From assembly GCA_030066905.1 (NCBI GenBank), contig JASJAR010000002.1:147998-211997 (forward strand): DNA of 64,000 nucleotides, given 5' to 3'. Shown in pieces: positions 63,808 to 64,000 of the stretch. The notes beneath the pieces were generated by a model. The model did not search any database, was not told the DNA's origin, and saw nothing but the letters and a program-made list of their open reading frames with translations. Both the position numbers and the translations under genes were made by a program. How positions within the stretch are numbered: position 1 is the stretch's first letter; every line of letters starts with the position of its first letter. The stretch is from Paracoccaceae bacterium (GTDB taxonomy: Bacteria; Pseudomonadota; Alphaproteobacteria; Rhodobacterales; Rhodobacteraceae).

Positions 63808-63831
63808 ACGACCGGGCGGGGGACCGGCCCC

Positions 63832-64000
63832 TCAGGCCGCGCTGTCCTCCGCCCGGCGCGCCGCGAAATCGCGCTCCAACGCGCGGCCGAAAAAGTCCGT
63901 CGCCGTGAACGCCAAGCCCTCGGTTGTCAGTGCCAGCACGGTCTTGCCTTCCCAAAGCGGGTTCGTGGCCAGGCAGGCCACGCCGTCCGACCCCGCCCAG
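63832..64000 (-). CDS. C-terminal fragment of an unidentified protein (5' end outside window)
   Basis: The last 55 or so codons of a minus-strand gene whose start lies beyond the right edge, ending ...RRAEDSAA and stop at 63832-63834. Readable pieces are WAGSDGVACLATNPLWEGKT and VLALTTEGLAFTATDFFGRA. This looks like normal coding sequence for this genome but is too short to place in a family. Confidence 0.6.
   Translation of the reverse strand, partial: WAGSDGVACLATNPLWEGKTVLALTTEGLAFTATDFFGRALERDFAARRAEDSAA

Overview
The window reads as chromosomal DNA of a high-GC alphaproteobacterium, most likely a member of the Rhodobacterales/Rhodobacteraceae. The reasons are the very high G+C, the gene order ETF-ubiquinone oxidoreductase - TPR protein - ispE, a 46-residue aa3-oxidase subunit IV gene, a DUF6173-like gene, the plant/alphaproteobacterial type of glutamate-cysteine ligase, and intergenic palindromic repeats of a kind common in that group. 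No rRNA, tRNA, CRISPR array, prophage or insertion sequence was seen. Coding density is high and most operons are joined by ATGA, GTGA or TGATG stop/start overlaps.

Layout. 1-4175 (minus): ETF-QO, a secreted TPR protein and partial ispE. 4343-5814: greA and a membrane protein. 5827-9914 (minus): molybdenum-cofactor operon fdhD-mobA-mobB-X-moeA, where X is a predicted RNase-H-fold protein. 9951-10987: AzlCD-type exporter. 11210-15277 (minus): acyl-CoA dehydrogenase, MBL hydrolase, DUF6173-like protein, a tiny cytochrome oxidase subunit IV and a lipoprotein. 15367-17805: tsaC, YqgE and a DsbD-alpha-like protein. 18038-22889 (minus): RND efflux pair. 22971-24876 (minus): moaB, a phosphoesterase and an uracil-DNA glycosylase lacking iron-sulfur cysteines. 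24972-29076: pyrB, a pseudo-dihydroorotase, plsY and small proteins. 29102-30718: a GbsR/MarR regulator with two unknown membrane proteins and two matching palindromes. 30780-34831 (minus): DUF805, gshA, GNAT, rsmE. 34841-38085: ubiA and an OmpA/BON envelope protein pair. 38220-41529 (minus): moaE, moaD, pgsA, uvrC. 41825-47300 (minus): FolM-like reductase, cation antiporter with a zinc-ribbon microprotein, S49 peptidase, ABC-2 exporter, kdsB. 47339-53029 (minus): complete mrpABCDEFG antiporter operon. 53255-55694 (minus): CIO-type cytochrome bd oxidase. 55842-57727 (minus): a sugar/inositol-type catabolic pair.

The most notable locus is 58081-62690 (minus). A guanidine-I (ykkC) riboswitch with nearly all its conserved blocks precedes an ABC importer (binding protein, permease, ATPase), an agmatinase-family hydrolase resembling the nickel-dependent guanidine hydrolase GdmH, and a small protein with seven histidines in its first 22 residues. 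Read together, the operon is a guanidine-sensing, uptake and hydrolysis unit that would yield urea and ammonia. The His-rich protein is a candidate metal-delivery partner that I do not recognise.

Smaller points of interest are a dispersed palindromic repeat family with terminal inverted repeats (two full copies, three partial or inverted), a candidate autoregulatory operator pair around the GbsR gene, and several short genes that are easy to miss.
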